NCBI RefSeq assembly: GCF_900105925.1
Contig: NZ_LT629791.1
Span: forward strand, 5,302,001-5,366,000
Source: Jiangella alkaliphila
Lineage (GTDB): Bacteria; Actinomycetota; Actinomycetes; Jiangellales; Jiangellaceae
DNA: 64,000 bases
Reading direction: 5' to 3'
Shown here: piece by piece, positions 1 to 7,926 of the stretch
How the letters are laid out: every line of letters begins with the position of its first letter
Position numbering within the stretch: the first letter of the stretch is position 1
Program-made: the position numbers and the translations under genes
Notes under the pieces: generated by a model
Databases searched by the model: none
Told to the model about the DNA's origin: nothing
The model's input: the letters and a program-made list of their open reading frames with translations, nothing else

Positions 1-187
1 CCAGGCCCGACAGCTTCAGCCCGGCGTTGGCGCCCTTGTCCGTCGGCACGCTCAGGTGCTCATCGCCCAGCTCGCGCAGCCGTGCCTCGCCGGCCAGGGC
101 CATCGCCGGGACCAGGCCCGCCGACGACACGAGGTTGGGCTCATCGAAGGCCGCCGAGACGACCGGTCGGGTGTGAGAGAGTTGCAT
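1..187 (-). CDS. IS1380-type transposase, N-terminal part cut by the window edge
   Basis: The minus strand reads from an ATG at 187 to the window edge without a stop. The N-terminus begins MQLSHTRPVVSAAFDEPNL and continues into a stretch with HLSVPTDKGANAG, which I recognise as the start of actinobacterial IS1380-family DDE transposases. Only about 62 of an expected 450 or so residues are present, so whether the element is intact is unknown. Its right terminal repeat should lie between 188 and about 600, but I could not assign it. Confidence 0.75.
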   Translation of the reverse strand, partial: MQLSHTRPVVSAAFDEPNLVSSAGLVPAMALAGEARLRELGDEHLSVPTDKGANAGLKLSGL

Positions 188-310
188 CTACGAGATGCCC
201 TTCTTGAGCTGGCGATACGTGCCTTAGACAAGTCGTATCCTCCCAGCTCAGAAGCGCATTCTCACGCTCCCACGCCCTACCACGACACTCCACCTGTCGG
301 TGGATCGAGG

Positions 311-407
311 CTTAGACCGCGAGGGTGCGGGTCAAGTCCAAGCCCCGCAAGCACAGCGAACAATCACCACAGCGGGCGCCGACTTGAGGCGCACCCTCGC
401 GGCTAAG
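311..407. repeat. Hairpin element, copy C of the GG/TCAAG family
   Basis: An 18-bp stem (311-329 with 390-407, one bulged A) is followed on each strand by GG (330-331 and 388-389) and then a 7-bp inner stem TCAAGTC/GACTTGA (332-338 and 381-387), with a 42-nt loop. The same order of parts occurs at 23754-23831 and 61734-61811 with a different outer stem. The gene-free stretch 188-602 otherwise holds a small hairpin at 291-306 and the terminator at 563-597. It could instead be a miniature transposable element, but no target duplication was seen. Confidence 0.6.
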
Positions 408-562
408 ACCATGGGCAGCAGGGGGACGGCCAACGGTCGCGATCCCCGGCGAACGAACCGATCAGGCCAGCCGGTTCACCAGAGAGCGCGGCGGCGAGTG
501 TCGGTGCCCGCCCTAGGGTGGGGGCCCTCCCTCACGGGGCGGGGTCCACCTACGGCAGCGAA

Positions 563-597
563 GAGGCGGGGACTCGCCGACGCGAGCCCCCGCCCTC
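563..597 (-). terminator. GC-rich hairpin after the amidohydrolase gene
   Basis: An imperfect inverted repeat (563-576 against 583-597) with a 6-nt loop lies just past the stop codon of the leftward gene. No clear T-run follows, so it is a plausible but not certain terminator. Confidence 0.4.
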
Positions 598-602
598 GTC
601 CG

Positions 603-2333
603 TCACTCGTAGGGCTGGACGTTGCCCGGCGGGATGGGCGGGCCGATGCTCTCCCACTTGGTGTGGCCGACGATCCGCTCGGGCGGCCAGGTGATCTGCC
701 CGTTGGGCCACGTCTGCCCGGTCCGCTTGAGGAACCAGTCGGGCGGCGCGACGGCCGGCGGCTGGAAGTCGGCCGGCAGCAGGCTCGCCCACGAGACGTT
801 CGCGGTGCGGGCGGCGTGCTCCTCCTTGATCTCCGTCACCAGGGCCGGCTGCGTGAACAGGTCGACGGCGACGGCGGCGAGGTAGCGGGCGGCGGCCAGG
901 AGGGCCACGTGGCCCGCGTGCGACACCGTCGAGCCGGTCGTCAGCCAGCTGTGGTTGGCCGTCCCCGACGGGCTGACCGGGGTGCCGAGGCTGAGCGTCG
1001 GGATGATCCAGCTGATGTCGGAGACGTCGGTGGAGCCGCCGCCGAGGAACGTCTCGTCCGGCGGGCGCAGGTCCGCGACGCCGGTGCTGAAGCCGTTCTC
1101 GGCGATGCCGGCCGCGGCCTGCAGCCCCTTCCCGTACGCCTGGTCCTCCTCGGTGAACTCCGGCGCGCCGATCTGGACCATGTTGTCGTGGACGAGCTCG
1201 GCGCCGCGCTTGTTCGGGAGCATGTTCCAGATGTTCGCGACGGTGCGCTCGTGCACCTCCATGCGCATCGCGAGGCCGGCCGCCCGCGCACAGTCGGTCA
1301 CCTTGTCGGCAAGAATCGACACCCGCTCCGGCGTCGCCTCGCGGACGAAGTACCAGGCGCCGGCCATCGCCGCGTGCACGTTCGGCGCCTCGGCCGAGTG
1401 CCGGATCGCGTGGTGGATCCGCCCCGCCGGTGCGACGTGGTGCTCGCGCAGCATGTCGGTGAGCATCGTCAGGGCCCGGACGGCGTTCTGCGCGTTCTTG
1501 TTGCCCAGCGGGCTGCCGCCGTGGCCGTGCGTGCCGCTGTAGTTGAACGCCATCGCCTTGAGCGCGTTGTTCGAGCCGAAGCCGGTGCTCGTGTTGCGGC
1601 CGGGGTGCCAGTCGACGAACACGTCGCAGCCGTCGTAGACGCCCTTCATGACGTCGAAGGACTTGCCGACCAGCTGCTCCTCCGCCGTCGACCCGAAGAA
1701 CTTGACGGTGCCGTCGAGCCGGTGCCGGCGCAGCGCGCTGGCAACCGCGACCGCCGCGCCGGCCGCCGCCGCGCCCAGCGCCGAGTGGCCGCAGCCGTGC
1801 CCGTAGCCGTAGTTCGGCGAGTACGGGTCGTCCTCGTAGACCAGCGGGTCGTGCTCGGTGGACCCCTTCTTCTGCGAGACGCCGGGCAGCGCGTCGTACT
1901 CGCCGCTGAACCCGATGACGGGGCTGCCGGTCCCGTTGCTGAACGTCGCGACGAACGTCGTCGGCAGGCCGCCGACGGCCCACTGGATGCGGAACCCGTT
2001 CCGGCGCAGGAAGTCCGCCTCGGCGATCGACGAGTTCCACTCGGCCAGCGACGGCTCGGCGTACTCCCAGATGGTGTCGCTGAGGCCGGTGATCGAGTCG
2101 GCGTTCCGGTCGATGACGCCGAGCGCGGTGTCCTTGGCGTTGCTGTCCAGCGCCAGGCCGGTGGGCGCCTCGTAGTTGTCCGGGCTCACCTCCGCCGCGG
2201 CGTACGCCGCCTGCCGGCCGGTCAACCCCGGGACGACGGTGGCGGCGGCCGCGGCGGCGGCGCCCAGGCCAATGGCCTGGCGCCGGCTGAACTGCGGCCT
2301 GCTGACGGGTTCGTTGTGATCGGTGTCGCACAT
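603..2333 (-). CDS. Tat-exported M20-family amidohydrolase (AbgB-like)
   Basis: A 576-residue metallopeptidase-fold amidohydrolase related to the AbgB subunit of p-aminobenzoyl-glutamate hydrolase. The N-terminus carries a twin-arginine signal (SRRQAIGLG at about 16-24, then an Ala-rich core to about 47), so a folded enzyme is probably exported. Metal-site motifs are visible: GHGCGHS (178-184), the glutamate pair in STAEE (215-219), DWHPG, GHGGSP in the lid domain, and a C-terminal HAGH. The family cleaves N-acyl or amide bonds of amino-acid conjugates; the substrate here is unknown. It stands alone with its own promoter (2509-2538) and a hairpin behind it. The next gene upstream is a binding lipoprotein on the same strand, but a strong terminator at 2573-2600 separates them. 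Confidence 0.85.
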   Translation of the reverse strand: MCDTDHNEPVSRPQFSRRQAIGLGAAAAAAATVVPGLTGRQAAYAAAEVSPDNYEAPTGLALDSNAKDTALGVIDRNADSITGLSDTIWEYAEPSLAEWNSSIAEADFLRRNGFRIQWAVGGLPTTFVATFSNGTGSPVIGFSGEYDALPGVSQKKGSTEHDPLVYEDDPYSPNYGYGHGCGHSALGAAAAGAAVAVASALRRHRLDGTVKFFGSTAEEQLVGKSFDVMKGVYDGCDVFVDWHPGRNTSTGFGSNNALKAMAFNYSGTHGHGGSPLGNKNAQNAVRALTMLTDMLREHHVAPAGRIHHAIRHSAEAPNVHAAMAGAWYFVREATPERVSILADKVTDCARAAGLAMRMEVHERTVANIWNMLPNKRGAELVHDNMVQIGAPEFTEEDQAYGKGLQAAAGIAENGFSTGVADLRPPDETFLGGGSTDVSDISWIIPTLSLGTPVSPSGTANHSWLTTGSTVSHAGHVALLAAARYLAAVAVDLFTQPALVTEIKEEHAARTANVSWASLLPADFQPPAVAPPDWFLKRTGQTWPNGQITWPPERIVGHTKWESIGPPIPPGNVQPYE

Positions 2334-2508
2334 CGCAATCGCTCCTCACTGCGGCCGCCATGGGCCGGACAGACGCCTGAGCTGCGGAGATGAGCGGCAT
2401 GGCGCCGTCGCCAGAAACCGCTACCTGGACGCGACCAGAGCAGTCGCACATAGGCATGACGGATGTCGAAATAGTCGACTTGGAGATGATTCGGCGCCTT
2501 GAATGAGG

Positions 2509-2538
2509 AACGTACTAGCGTGATGGATAAAATGTCAA
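2509..2538 (-). promoter_or_regulatory. Sigma-70-type promoter for the amidohydrolase gene
   Basis: On the minus strand TTGACA (2538-2533) is followed by an 18-nt spacer and TACGTT (2514-2509). This is a perfect -35 and a TAnnnT -10, about 175 nt before the start codon. The leader between them shows no other clear signal. Confidence 0.5.
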
Positions 2539-2572
2539 CGGTCGTATCACGCAGGGTCGGAGCGCGCGAAAA

Positions 2573-2600
2573 GGCCCCGCCGGGCGTACCCGGCGGGGCC
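2573..2600 (-). terminator. Perfect 12-bp terminator after the binding-protein gene
   Basis: Arms 2573-2584 and 2589-2600 are perfectly complementary around a 4-nt loop, and on the minus strand the stem is followed by TTTT. It ends transcription of the lipoprotein gene at 2623-3903. Confidence 0.85.
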
Positions 2601-2622
2601 GGTCGCTGAACTCAGGCCAGGT

Positions 2623-3903
2623 CTACTCCATGGTCCGCTCGACGAATTCCAGCGAGGTGTAGGTGTTGTCCGGGCCGTACTGGTAGACGCCGATGGTGGC
2701 CGTCTCGGGGTCGCCGGCCTCGGTGAACTCGACCGGGCCCGACACGCCCTGGTAGTCGATGTCCTCGCCGTCGGCCAGCAGGTCGGCGCACTCCGTGAAG
2801 CCGGAGCACTCGGTGCCCTCGCGGGAGACGGCGACGAGGTTGTCGGCGATCTCGCGGCTCTCGACCGAACCGGCCTGGATGGAGGCCAGCGCCAGCAGCA
2901 TCGTCGCGTCGTACGACTCCGGGCCGTAGCTGAAGTCCTGCAGTTCGGGGTCGATCTCGAGCATCCGCCCCTGGAAGTCTTCACCGGTCTCGGCGCCCGG
3001 CAGCGTGCCCTTGTTACCGTCGAGCGTGCCGGCCGGCAGCTGGTCGCCGTAGTTGGAGAGGTTTCCGTCGACGAAGTACAGCGGGATCGTCTGCGGGCCG
3101 ATGCCCTGCGTGACCAGCTCGGGGATGATCGTGACGGTCTCCTCGAAGCCGATCAGCGCGATGGCGTCGGGCGCCGCGCCGACGAGCTGGGTCACCTCGG
3201 CCGAGTAGTTCGAGGCCTGCGGGTCGTAGACGATGCGCGCCGCGACGGTGCCGCCGCCGCTCTCGATCGTCTCGGCGAGGTAGTCGCCGAGGCCGTTGCC
3301 GTAGGCGTCGTCGAGGTTCAGGATCGCGACGTTGGCGTGGCCGTCACCGAGGATGGTGTCGCCGAGCACCTGGCCCTGCAACACGTCGGACGGCGCCGTG
3401 CGGAAGTACAGGCCGTCGTCCTCGTACGTGGTGAAGTCGGGCGAGGTGTTCGCCGGCGAGAACATGATGGTCTCGTCCTGGACGATGCGGTCGAGCACGG
3501 TGAACGACACGCCGGACGACGCGGCGCCGATGATGGCCGCAACCCCCTCGTTGAGCAGCGAGTCCGTCGACTGCTGGGTGACCGCCGAGTTGCTGGCGTC
3601 GCTGGAGTCGGTGTGCGTGACCTCGACGTCATGGCCGAGGACGCCGCCGCCCTCGTTGATCTCCTGGATCGCGAGGTCGACGCCGGCGAACTCAGGCGGG
3701 CCCAGGAAGGCGAGGTTGCCGGTCTCGGGCAGCAGCGTGCCGAGCCGCAGCGGGTCCTCGCTGGTCGCCGTACCACCGTTGCCGCCGGCTCCGGGCGACT
3801 CGTCGTCCGTGCCGCCGTCGTCGTCGCCGCCACAAGCGGCCAGCACGAGCGAGGCCGCTCCGGCGACGGCAAGAGACCGCCACAGTCGCGATGTGCGGGT
3901 CAT
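2623..3903 (-). CDS. Branched-chain-amino-acid-type ABC binding lipoprotein
   Basis: A 426-residue periplasmic-binding-protein-like lipoprotein of the LivJ/Peripla_BP_6 family. The signal peptide ends in a lipobox (LVLAACGGDDD, Cys about 24) followed by an acidic Gly/Asp linker, typical of actinobacterial solute receptors anchored to the outer membrane face. The mature part has the two-lobed type I pattern (LRLGTLLPETGNLAFLG near the start, IIGAASSGV, and FSPANTSPDF in the middle). The start is supported by GAAGGAGA about 7 nt upstream. No permease or ATPase genes lie nearby in this window. In Streptomyces the liv transport genes lie near the same ANTAR regulator, so the receptor may serve a transporter encoded to the left of the window or elsewhere. 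The ligand is inferred only from family. Confidence 0.85.
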   Translation of the reverse strand: MTRTSRLWRSLAVAGAASLVLAACGGDDDGGTDDESPGAGGNGGTATSEDPLRLGTLLPETGNLAFLGPPEFAGVDLAIQEINEGGGVLGHDVEVTHTDSSDASNSAVTQQSTDSLLNEGVAAIIGAASSGVSFTVLDRIVQDETIMFSPANTSPDFTTYEDDGLYFRTAPSDVLQGQVLGDTILGDGHANVAILNLDDAYGNGLGDYLAETIESGGGTVAARIVYDPQASNYSAEVTQLVGAAPDAIALIGFEETVTIIPELVTQGIGPQTIPLYFVDGNLSNYGDQLPAGTLDGNKGTLPGAETGEDFQGRMLEIDPELQDFSYGPESYDATMLLALASIQAGSVESREIADNLVAVSREGTECSGFTECADLLADGEDIDYQGVSGPVEFTEAGDPETATIGVYQYGPDNTYTSLEFVERTME

Positions 3904-4088
3904 GAGATGTCTCCTTCGCCGAGCCGGCTGCCGTGACCGGCCGCCGGTTGGGTCTGCGATGATTTCCGAAACCTATGCCGTGAAGAGAGCTAAACGTAGT
4001 GGTCGTGGCCAACCAGGATCATCTTGTTAGGACACTGTGACCTTGGACATCATGCGGCTACATGGGCGACTGACGTCAGACCTTGCGG

Positions 4089-5231
4089 TCAGCTACCAGC
4101 CTCTACACCCGCGACTTCCCAGGCTTCTTCCTGTAGAACGCTGAACCGCACGCTTCCGCCCGCGCGGTCGCCGTACTCGTCGAACGAGACCTCCCCGGTG
4201 GCGCCGGCGAAGTCCAGCTGGCTCATCTCGCCCAGGCAGCCGCGGCGGGCCGACGACGCCGAGCTGGCCGGCGGCAGGCAGCGCGCCAGCACCGTGCCGA
4301 CGGCCGTCCCGGCGTCGTGCGCGGCCGCGCCGAACTCCCCCAGCGCGACGCCGATCTCGTCGGCCAGCCGCCCGGACCGCACCCCCGCCGTCGCGTCGAG
4401 CTCGGCCGGCTGCGCCCGCACGGCGCCGTCGGCCGCGTCGTCGCCGAAGTCGCCGCCGAACGCCGTCGCGCCCAGCAGGGTCGCCTCCAGCCCGGCGCTA
4501 CGGACCTGGCGGTCCACCTGGACCGCGACGTCCGGGTCGCCGGCTACGAACACGGCGGTCGCGCCCTCGGTCCGTGCCGTGGAGATGACGGTGCCGACGT
4601 CGCTGCCGCTGGCCACGACCGCGCCGCCGAGGTCGTCGACGGCCTCGGTGAACGCGCGCACCTCGGCCGGGTCTCCCCCGTCGACGACGGCGACCGCCTC
4701 GGCACCCAGCCCGCTGACGGCGTACCGGGCCAGCGCCGCAGCCGGCGGCTCGGCGCCGACGGCCGTCCGGAAGTAGGAGCGGTACGGACGCAGCGGCGCG
4801 CTCGGGTCGGCGCCCAGCGTGTGCTCGGGCACCACGTCGGCCGGCGACACGAACAGCACGTCCTCGTCGTCGAGGATCGGCTGCGCCGCCCGCACAGCCG
4901 CCGTGTTCAGCCCGCCGACCACCGCGACCGCGTCGCCGTCGACCAGCTGCGTCATGGCGTCGGCGGTCGCCTCGCCCTTCTCACCTTCGTCGACCGCGAC
5001 GACCTCGACCGTCCAGCCGCCGATGTCGCCCGCCCTCTCCTCGACGGCCGCACGGACCGCCGCCAGCACGGCCTCGCCGTCGGCCTGCTGCCAGCCCTCG
5101 GCCGGCACCAGCACGCCGACCGTCGCCGTCTGCGCCCCGGCGTCGTCGTCGCCCAGGGCGCCGACCAGCCCGCAGGACGAGAGCAACGCGGCGACCGCCG
5201 TCAGCGCGGCCCACCCCGCGCCACGACGCAC
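4089..5231 (-). CDS. Second type I solute-binding lipoprotein
   Basis: I place the start at the GTG at 5231, giving 380 residues beginning VRRGAGWAALTAVAALLSSC. This yields a compact signal peptide with a lipobox (LLSSCG), whereas the longer open frame upstream is Arg-rich and lacks a signal. GGAGAG lies about 11 nt upstream. The mature part resembles Peripla_BP_6 receptors (TVGVLVPAEGW, AVVGGLNTAAVRAAQPILDD, VLFVSPADVV) but is more divergent than its neighbour. It lies between the ANTAR regulator and the LivJ-like protein, all leftward. Alternative roles include an ANP-receptor-like sensor lipoprotein. The ligand is unknown. Confidence 0.75.
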   Translation of the reverse strand: MRRGAGWAALTAVAALLSSCGLVGALGDDDAGAQTATVGVLVPAEGWQQADGEAVLAAVRAAVEERAGDIGGWTVEVVAVDEGEKGEATADAMTQLVDGDAVAVVGGLNTAAVRAAQPILDDEDVLFVSPADVVPEHTLGADPSAPLRPYRSYFRTAVGAEPPAAALARYAVSGLGAEAVAVVDGGDPAEVRAFTEAVDDLGGAVVASGSDVGTVISTARTEGATAVFVAGDPDVAVQVDRQVRSAGLEATLLGATAFGGDFGDDAADGAVRAQPAELDATAGVRSGRLADEIGVALGEFGAAAHDAGTAVGTVLARCLPPASSASSARRGCLGEMSQLDFAGATGEVSFDEYGDRAGGSVRFSVLQEEAWEVAGVEAGS

Positions 5232-5360
5232 GAACCATTCAACTCTCCATGTGTCGCGCCGTGCACATCCTGCCTGTCCGGCCCTCCATCGGTGACGGGC
5301 CGACGACTCGTGGGAGCCTCCGGCCCCCAGTCGCCGCCGGCGTGCACGGCACTCCACGGG

Positions 5361-5972
5361 TTAGGCCTTCGACTCGCCCTCGGTGTCGGACAGGACGACC
5401 TTCGCGACGTCGCGCATGGACGTGCGCTTGTCCATGGCGGCCTTCTGGATCCACCGGAACGCGTCGGGCTCGCTCAGCCCGTACTTCGTCTGCAGGAGCC
5501 CCTTCGCGCGGTCGACCAGCTTGCGCGTCTCGAGCCGCTCGTTGAGGTCGGCGACCTCGTTCTCGAGCTGAGTGATCTCTTCGTGCCGCGACAGCGCCAT
5601 CTCGATGGCCGGCACGAGGTCGGCCTTGCTGAACGGCTTCACCAGGTACGCCATGGCGCCCGCGTCGCGGGCGCGCTCGACGAGGTCGCGCTGGGAGAAG
5701 GCGGTCAGGATCAGCACGGGCGCGATGCGCTGCTCGACGATGCGGGCCGCGGCCGAGATGCCGTCGAGCACCGGCATCTTCACGTCCATGACGACGAGGT
5801 CGGGGCGGTGCTCCTCGGCCAGCCTGACGGCACTCGCGCCGTCGGCGGCCTCTCCCACGACCTCGTAGCCCTCCTCACCCAGCATCTCGATGAGATCGAG
5901 GCGGATGAGCGACTCGTCCTCGGCCACGAGAACACGTCGGGCGGGCGCGGCTGGAGTAGGCGTTTCGGTCAC
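5361..5972 (-). CDS. pdtaR: ANTAR response regulator, PdtaR type
   Basis: 203 residues. A receiver domain (about 13-130) has the acidic pair E18/D19, the phosphoacceptor D63 (VVMDVKMP), T90 and K112 (YLVKPF). It is followed by a coiled linker (about 132-148) and an ANTAR RNA-binding domain (about 140-195, KLVDRAKGLLQTKYGLSEPDAF). Known family members are phosphorylated by soluble histidine kinases and bind paired hairpins in mRNA to prevent termination. The length and domain order match mycobacterial Rv1626. The gene is divergent from the tRNA at 6040. No partner kinase (PdtaS) is in the window. Confidence 0.9.
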   Translation of the reverse strand: MTETPTPAAPARRVLVAEDESLIRLDLIEMLGEEGYEVVGEAADGASAVRLAEEHRPDLVVMDVKMPVLDGISAAARIVEQRIAPVLILTAFSQRDLVERARDAGAMAYLVKPFSKADLVPAIEMALSRHEEITQLENEVADLNERLETRKLVDRAKGLLQTKYGLSEPDAFRWIQKAAMDKRTSMRDVAKVVLSDTEGESKA

Positions 5973-6039
5973 CCGCGAAGCCTACTCGGCGCATGTTACG
6001 GATGACGGTAGGCTGGGCACCTGTCGCCGCCGAGCGAGC

Positions 6040-6113
6040 GGCCCGGTAGGCAAATTGGCAAAGCCGCCGCACTCAAAATGCGGTGCCTGTGGGTTCGAGT
6101 CCCACCCGGGCTA
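6040..6113 (+). tRNA. tRNA with CAA (Leu) anticodon and a 5-nt variable loop
   Basis: A full cloverleaf can be drawn: acceptor 6040-6046/6106-6112 (first pair G-U), D stem GGC/GCC, anticodon stem CCGCA/TGCGG with loop CTCAAAA (anticodon 6074-6076 = CAA), variable loop TGCCT, T arm GTGGG TTCGAGT CCCAC, discriminator A6113. CCA is not encoded. Bacterial tRNA-Leu normally has a long type II variable arm, and this one does not, yet every stem pairs well. It is either a genuine atypical tRNA-Leu or a tRNA-like gene. Small mobile-type genes lie directly downstream. Confidence 0.85.
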
Positions 6114-6188
6114 CATCCCCTCACCTGCAAGTTCGTGTGGTCGAGCGGGCATGACCTGAGAGCACCTCGGCTGCCTTCTGCTCATGGA

Positions 6189-6476
6189 TCATCCCGCCAG
6201 CCTCCCCATCGCCGCCATGGCCGCAAGCCCACTGCCCACCGCAACGACAACCGCGAGCGCCGCAGACGGCTCGTCCCTCACTCTCGTGTGGGGGTCCGCG
6301 CGGGCCTGTCCAAGGATCAGAGCCGTCAAGGCCAGCACGATGGAAGCGCACCCGAGGATCACGACGGCGGCGGTCCATGGGGTAAGGAACGCCGCCACAG
6401 CGGCTAGCAGCGCCCAGACCGAGAGCGCCTTGGTGACCTTAAGGCCACCAGCGACAGGTCGACGGCCCACGGTCAC
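6189..6476 (-). CDS. Small membrane protein, unknown function
   Basis: 95 residues from a GTG at 6476 that overlaps the upstream stop codon as GTGA, a sign of translational coupling. Two hydrophobic segments are clear (about 18-33 ALLAAVAAFLTPWTAAV and 35-50 VILGCASIVLALTALIL), followed by a charged hinge (ARADPHTRVRDEP) and a third segment near the C-terminus. A TTG at 6485 is an alternative start. I do not recognise a family. With the 37-residue gene before it, it forms a two-gene unit behind the tRNA. Confidence 0.5.
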   Translation of the reverse strand: MTVGRRPVAGGLKVTKALSVWALLAAVAAFLTPWTAAVVILGCASIVLALTALILGQARADPHTRVRDEPSAALAVVVAVGSGLAAMAAMGRLAG

Positions 6477-6586
6477 TCGCTCCAAGCCGGTGCCAGCCAG
6501 ACCTTGATCTCGGGCTGTCGGCTGGCCTCGAACCAGTCGTTGTCAGCAAGGCAGTACTCGTCAAGCACATGACTCGATGACTCCAC
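6473..6586 (-). CDS. 37-residue acidic protein coupled to the membrane protein
   Basis: It reads from a GTG at 6586 with GAGGAG 9 nt upstream, and its stop overlaps the next start by 4 nt. The product is acidic and aromatic (DEYCLADNDWFEASRQPEIK, then VWLAPAW). The good ribosome site and the coupled overlap argue that it is translated. The function is unknown. Confidence 0.5.
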   Translation of the reverse strand: MESSSHVLDEYCLADNDWFEASRQPEIKVWLAPAWSE

Positions 6587-6887
6587 GAATGCTCACTCCT
6601 CGATGTCGAGTCGCCTGTTTGAGGCATGCCATCCGAAGGCGACGCCCCTAGAAAGGGCCCAACTCGCTGCTGGCGCAGCCTACGTAGGGGCTCGGACAGA
6701 ACCGCGAGCGTGAGTGATCAATGGTCGCCAGGAACGCAGTGGCGCGGGCTTGAGACCGTTCCAGCACGACAGCAACACCATGAGGTGCAAGGCAACGCTG
6801 CTCGATCGGCATATCTGTAGAGCCAGCTCAGGCCCGGCTGTTAAGTCGAGCCAGCCAGCGGCCGTGATGGTTTGGCGCGCCCGTGCC
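6587..6887. other. Gene-free stretch, lower GC than its surroundings
   Basis: I see no convincing reading frame, RNA gene or repeat in these 301 bases. Base composition is less GC-rich than the flanking chromosome, in line with remains of a transferred element. Confidence 0.4.
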
Positions 6888-7097
6888 TCATGGGCGCTCC
6901 CGCCCCGGGTGGTACGTCGTGCCGTAGATGCGGTTGCCGCGGTCGTCGCCGACGTAGACGGTGTGGCTCTTGTCGTCGGCGTGGCGGCGGGCGGCCGCCT
7001 CGGCGATGCGCAACCGGCGGACCAACTGGCCCTGGCTGGGACAGTCGCAGCACCGGGCCCGATACCAGAGCTCGCTCGACGCCTCCCCTTGATCCAC
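6888..7097 (-). CDS. Small protein of mobile-element type, unknown function
   Basis: 69 residues from a GTG at 7097 with GGAGGG about 6 nt upstream. The frame is open further upstream but has no better start. The middle holds a Cys pair (RARCCDC), then an Arg/Ala-rich helix (VRRLRIAEAAARRH), and the end reads HTVYVGDDRGNRIYGTTYHP, a pattern I associate with small actinobacterial phage and integrative-element proteins. It is divergent from the RHH-like gene at 7293 across an operator-like region. Confidence 0.5.
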   Translation of the reverse strand: MDQGEASSELWYRARCCDCPSQGQLVRRLRIAEAAARRHADDKSHTVYVGDDRGNRIYGTTYHPGRERP

Positions 7098-7212
7098 CCG
7101 GTGCCCTCCTGCGCATGGGCCCCCCAACGCTTGAGTCAGCCACCCGCGGGAGTGTGCAGGCTGCACGGATCCTGGCAGGGACCGTGTCCAGCGGGCGGCC
7201 GACGCCGTCGAC

Positions 7213-7259
7213 GCTATACCCCAACTATGCACTGTGTCTATGCATACCTACCCCATAGC
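7213..7259. promoter_or_regulatory. Operator-like repeats between divergent small genes
   Basis: CTATGCA occurs twice (7225-7231 and 7238-7244), and the block is bracketed by GCTAT (7213) and ATAGC (to 7259), with ACCCC next to each end. It sits in the gap between two divergent small genes, one of which looks like a ribbon-helix-helix protein. It may be that protein's binding site (inference). Confidence 0.35.
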
Positions 7260-7292
7260 TGTATCGGGACGTTGAAGTGACAGCATCTTCCC

Positions 7293-7451
7293 ATGGCAGG
7301 GACTGTGAAGGGTGTGTACGTTCAAGAGAAGGATCTGCCCCTCTGGGAGCGAGCCCAGCAGGCCGCCGGGGCGCAGCGCCTGGCGATGGCGTCCTACGTG
7401 CTGATCGCGCTGGAGGAGAAGCTGGAGCGCGACGGCGATCCCGCGACCTGA
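7293..7451 (+). CDS. RHH-like small protein (52 residues)
   Basis: Begins MAGTVKGVYVQEKDLPLWER and continues with two Ala-rich helices. The pattern beta strand (KGVYV), acidic turn, helix, helix is that of CopG/Arc-type ribbon-helix-helix DNA-binding proteins found on actinobacterial plasmids and integrative elements. Length fits. No strong ribosome site is visible before the ATG. It probably regulates its own promoter or the divergent gene, but no toxin or relaxase partner is present. Confidence 0.55.
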   Translation: MAGTVKGVYVQEKDLPLWERAQQAAGAQRLAMASYVLIALEEKLERDGDPAT

Positions 7452-7464
7452 CGACCGGCGACGG

Positions 7465-7926
7465 TCAGAGGACGGCGGCGAGCTTGGCCAGCGTCTGCTC
7501 CAGCCCCAGCCGGGACAGCTGGACGGTCTCGGCCGTCCCGTAGCCGCGCTCGGTCACCGTCAGCTCCGTACCGCCGCCGGACGGGGTCAGCGTCAGCTCG
7601 TGCGGCACACCGTCCGCGGGGATGTCCGCGGGCAGGCCGAGCGACGACGGCGGCACCGGCCGGCCGGACGCGTCGCAGAACCGCAGGACGTACTCGAGCC
7701 GCCGCGGCGCATCGACCACGCCGTACGTCCAGGTGTTGTAGAGCTCGAACCCGTCCGGCGAGCGCATCGACACCAGCGACGCGCCGCCGGGGCGGACGTC
7801 CATGCGGGCGAGCGGTGCGGTGAACCCGTCGGGATCCCACCAGCGCCGGACCAGCTCGCCGTCGGTCAGGGCCGCCCACACCCGCTCGGGCGGCGCGTCG
7901 TACGTCCGGGTGACGGTGAGGTCCAT
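7465..7926 (-). CDS. SRPBCC (AHSA1-type) protein 1
   Basis: 153 residues: a START-like lipid-binding fold beginning TRTYDAPPERVWAALTDGEL, with the family's RWWDPDGF box and the closing LSRLGLEQTLAKLA helix. Its start overlaps the stop of the SRPBCC gene before it. It is the third gene of an ArsR-SRPBCC-SRPBCC operon. Such pairs are common in Actinomycetota, with the ArsR protein controlling the SRPBCC genes. Ligands are unknown. Confidence 0.8.
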   Translation of the reverse strand: MDLTVTRTYDAPPERVWAALTDGELVRRWWDPDGFTAPLARMDVRPGGASLVSMRSPDGFELYNTWTYGVVDAPRRLEYVLRFCDASGRPVPPSSLGLPADIPADGVPHELTLTPSGGGTELTVTERGYGTAETVQLSRLGLEQTLAKLAAVL

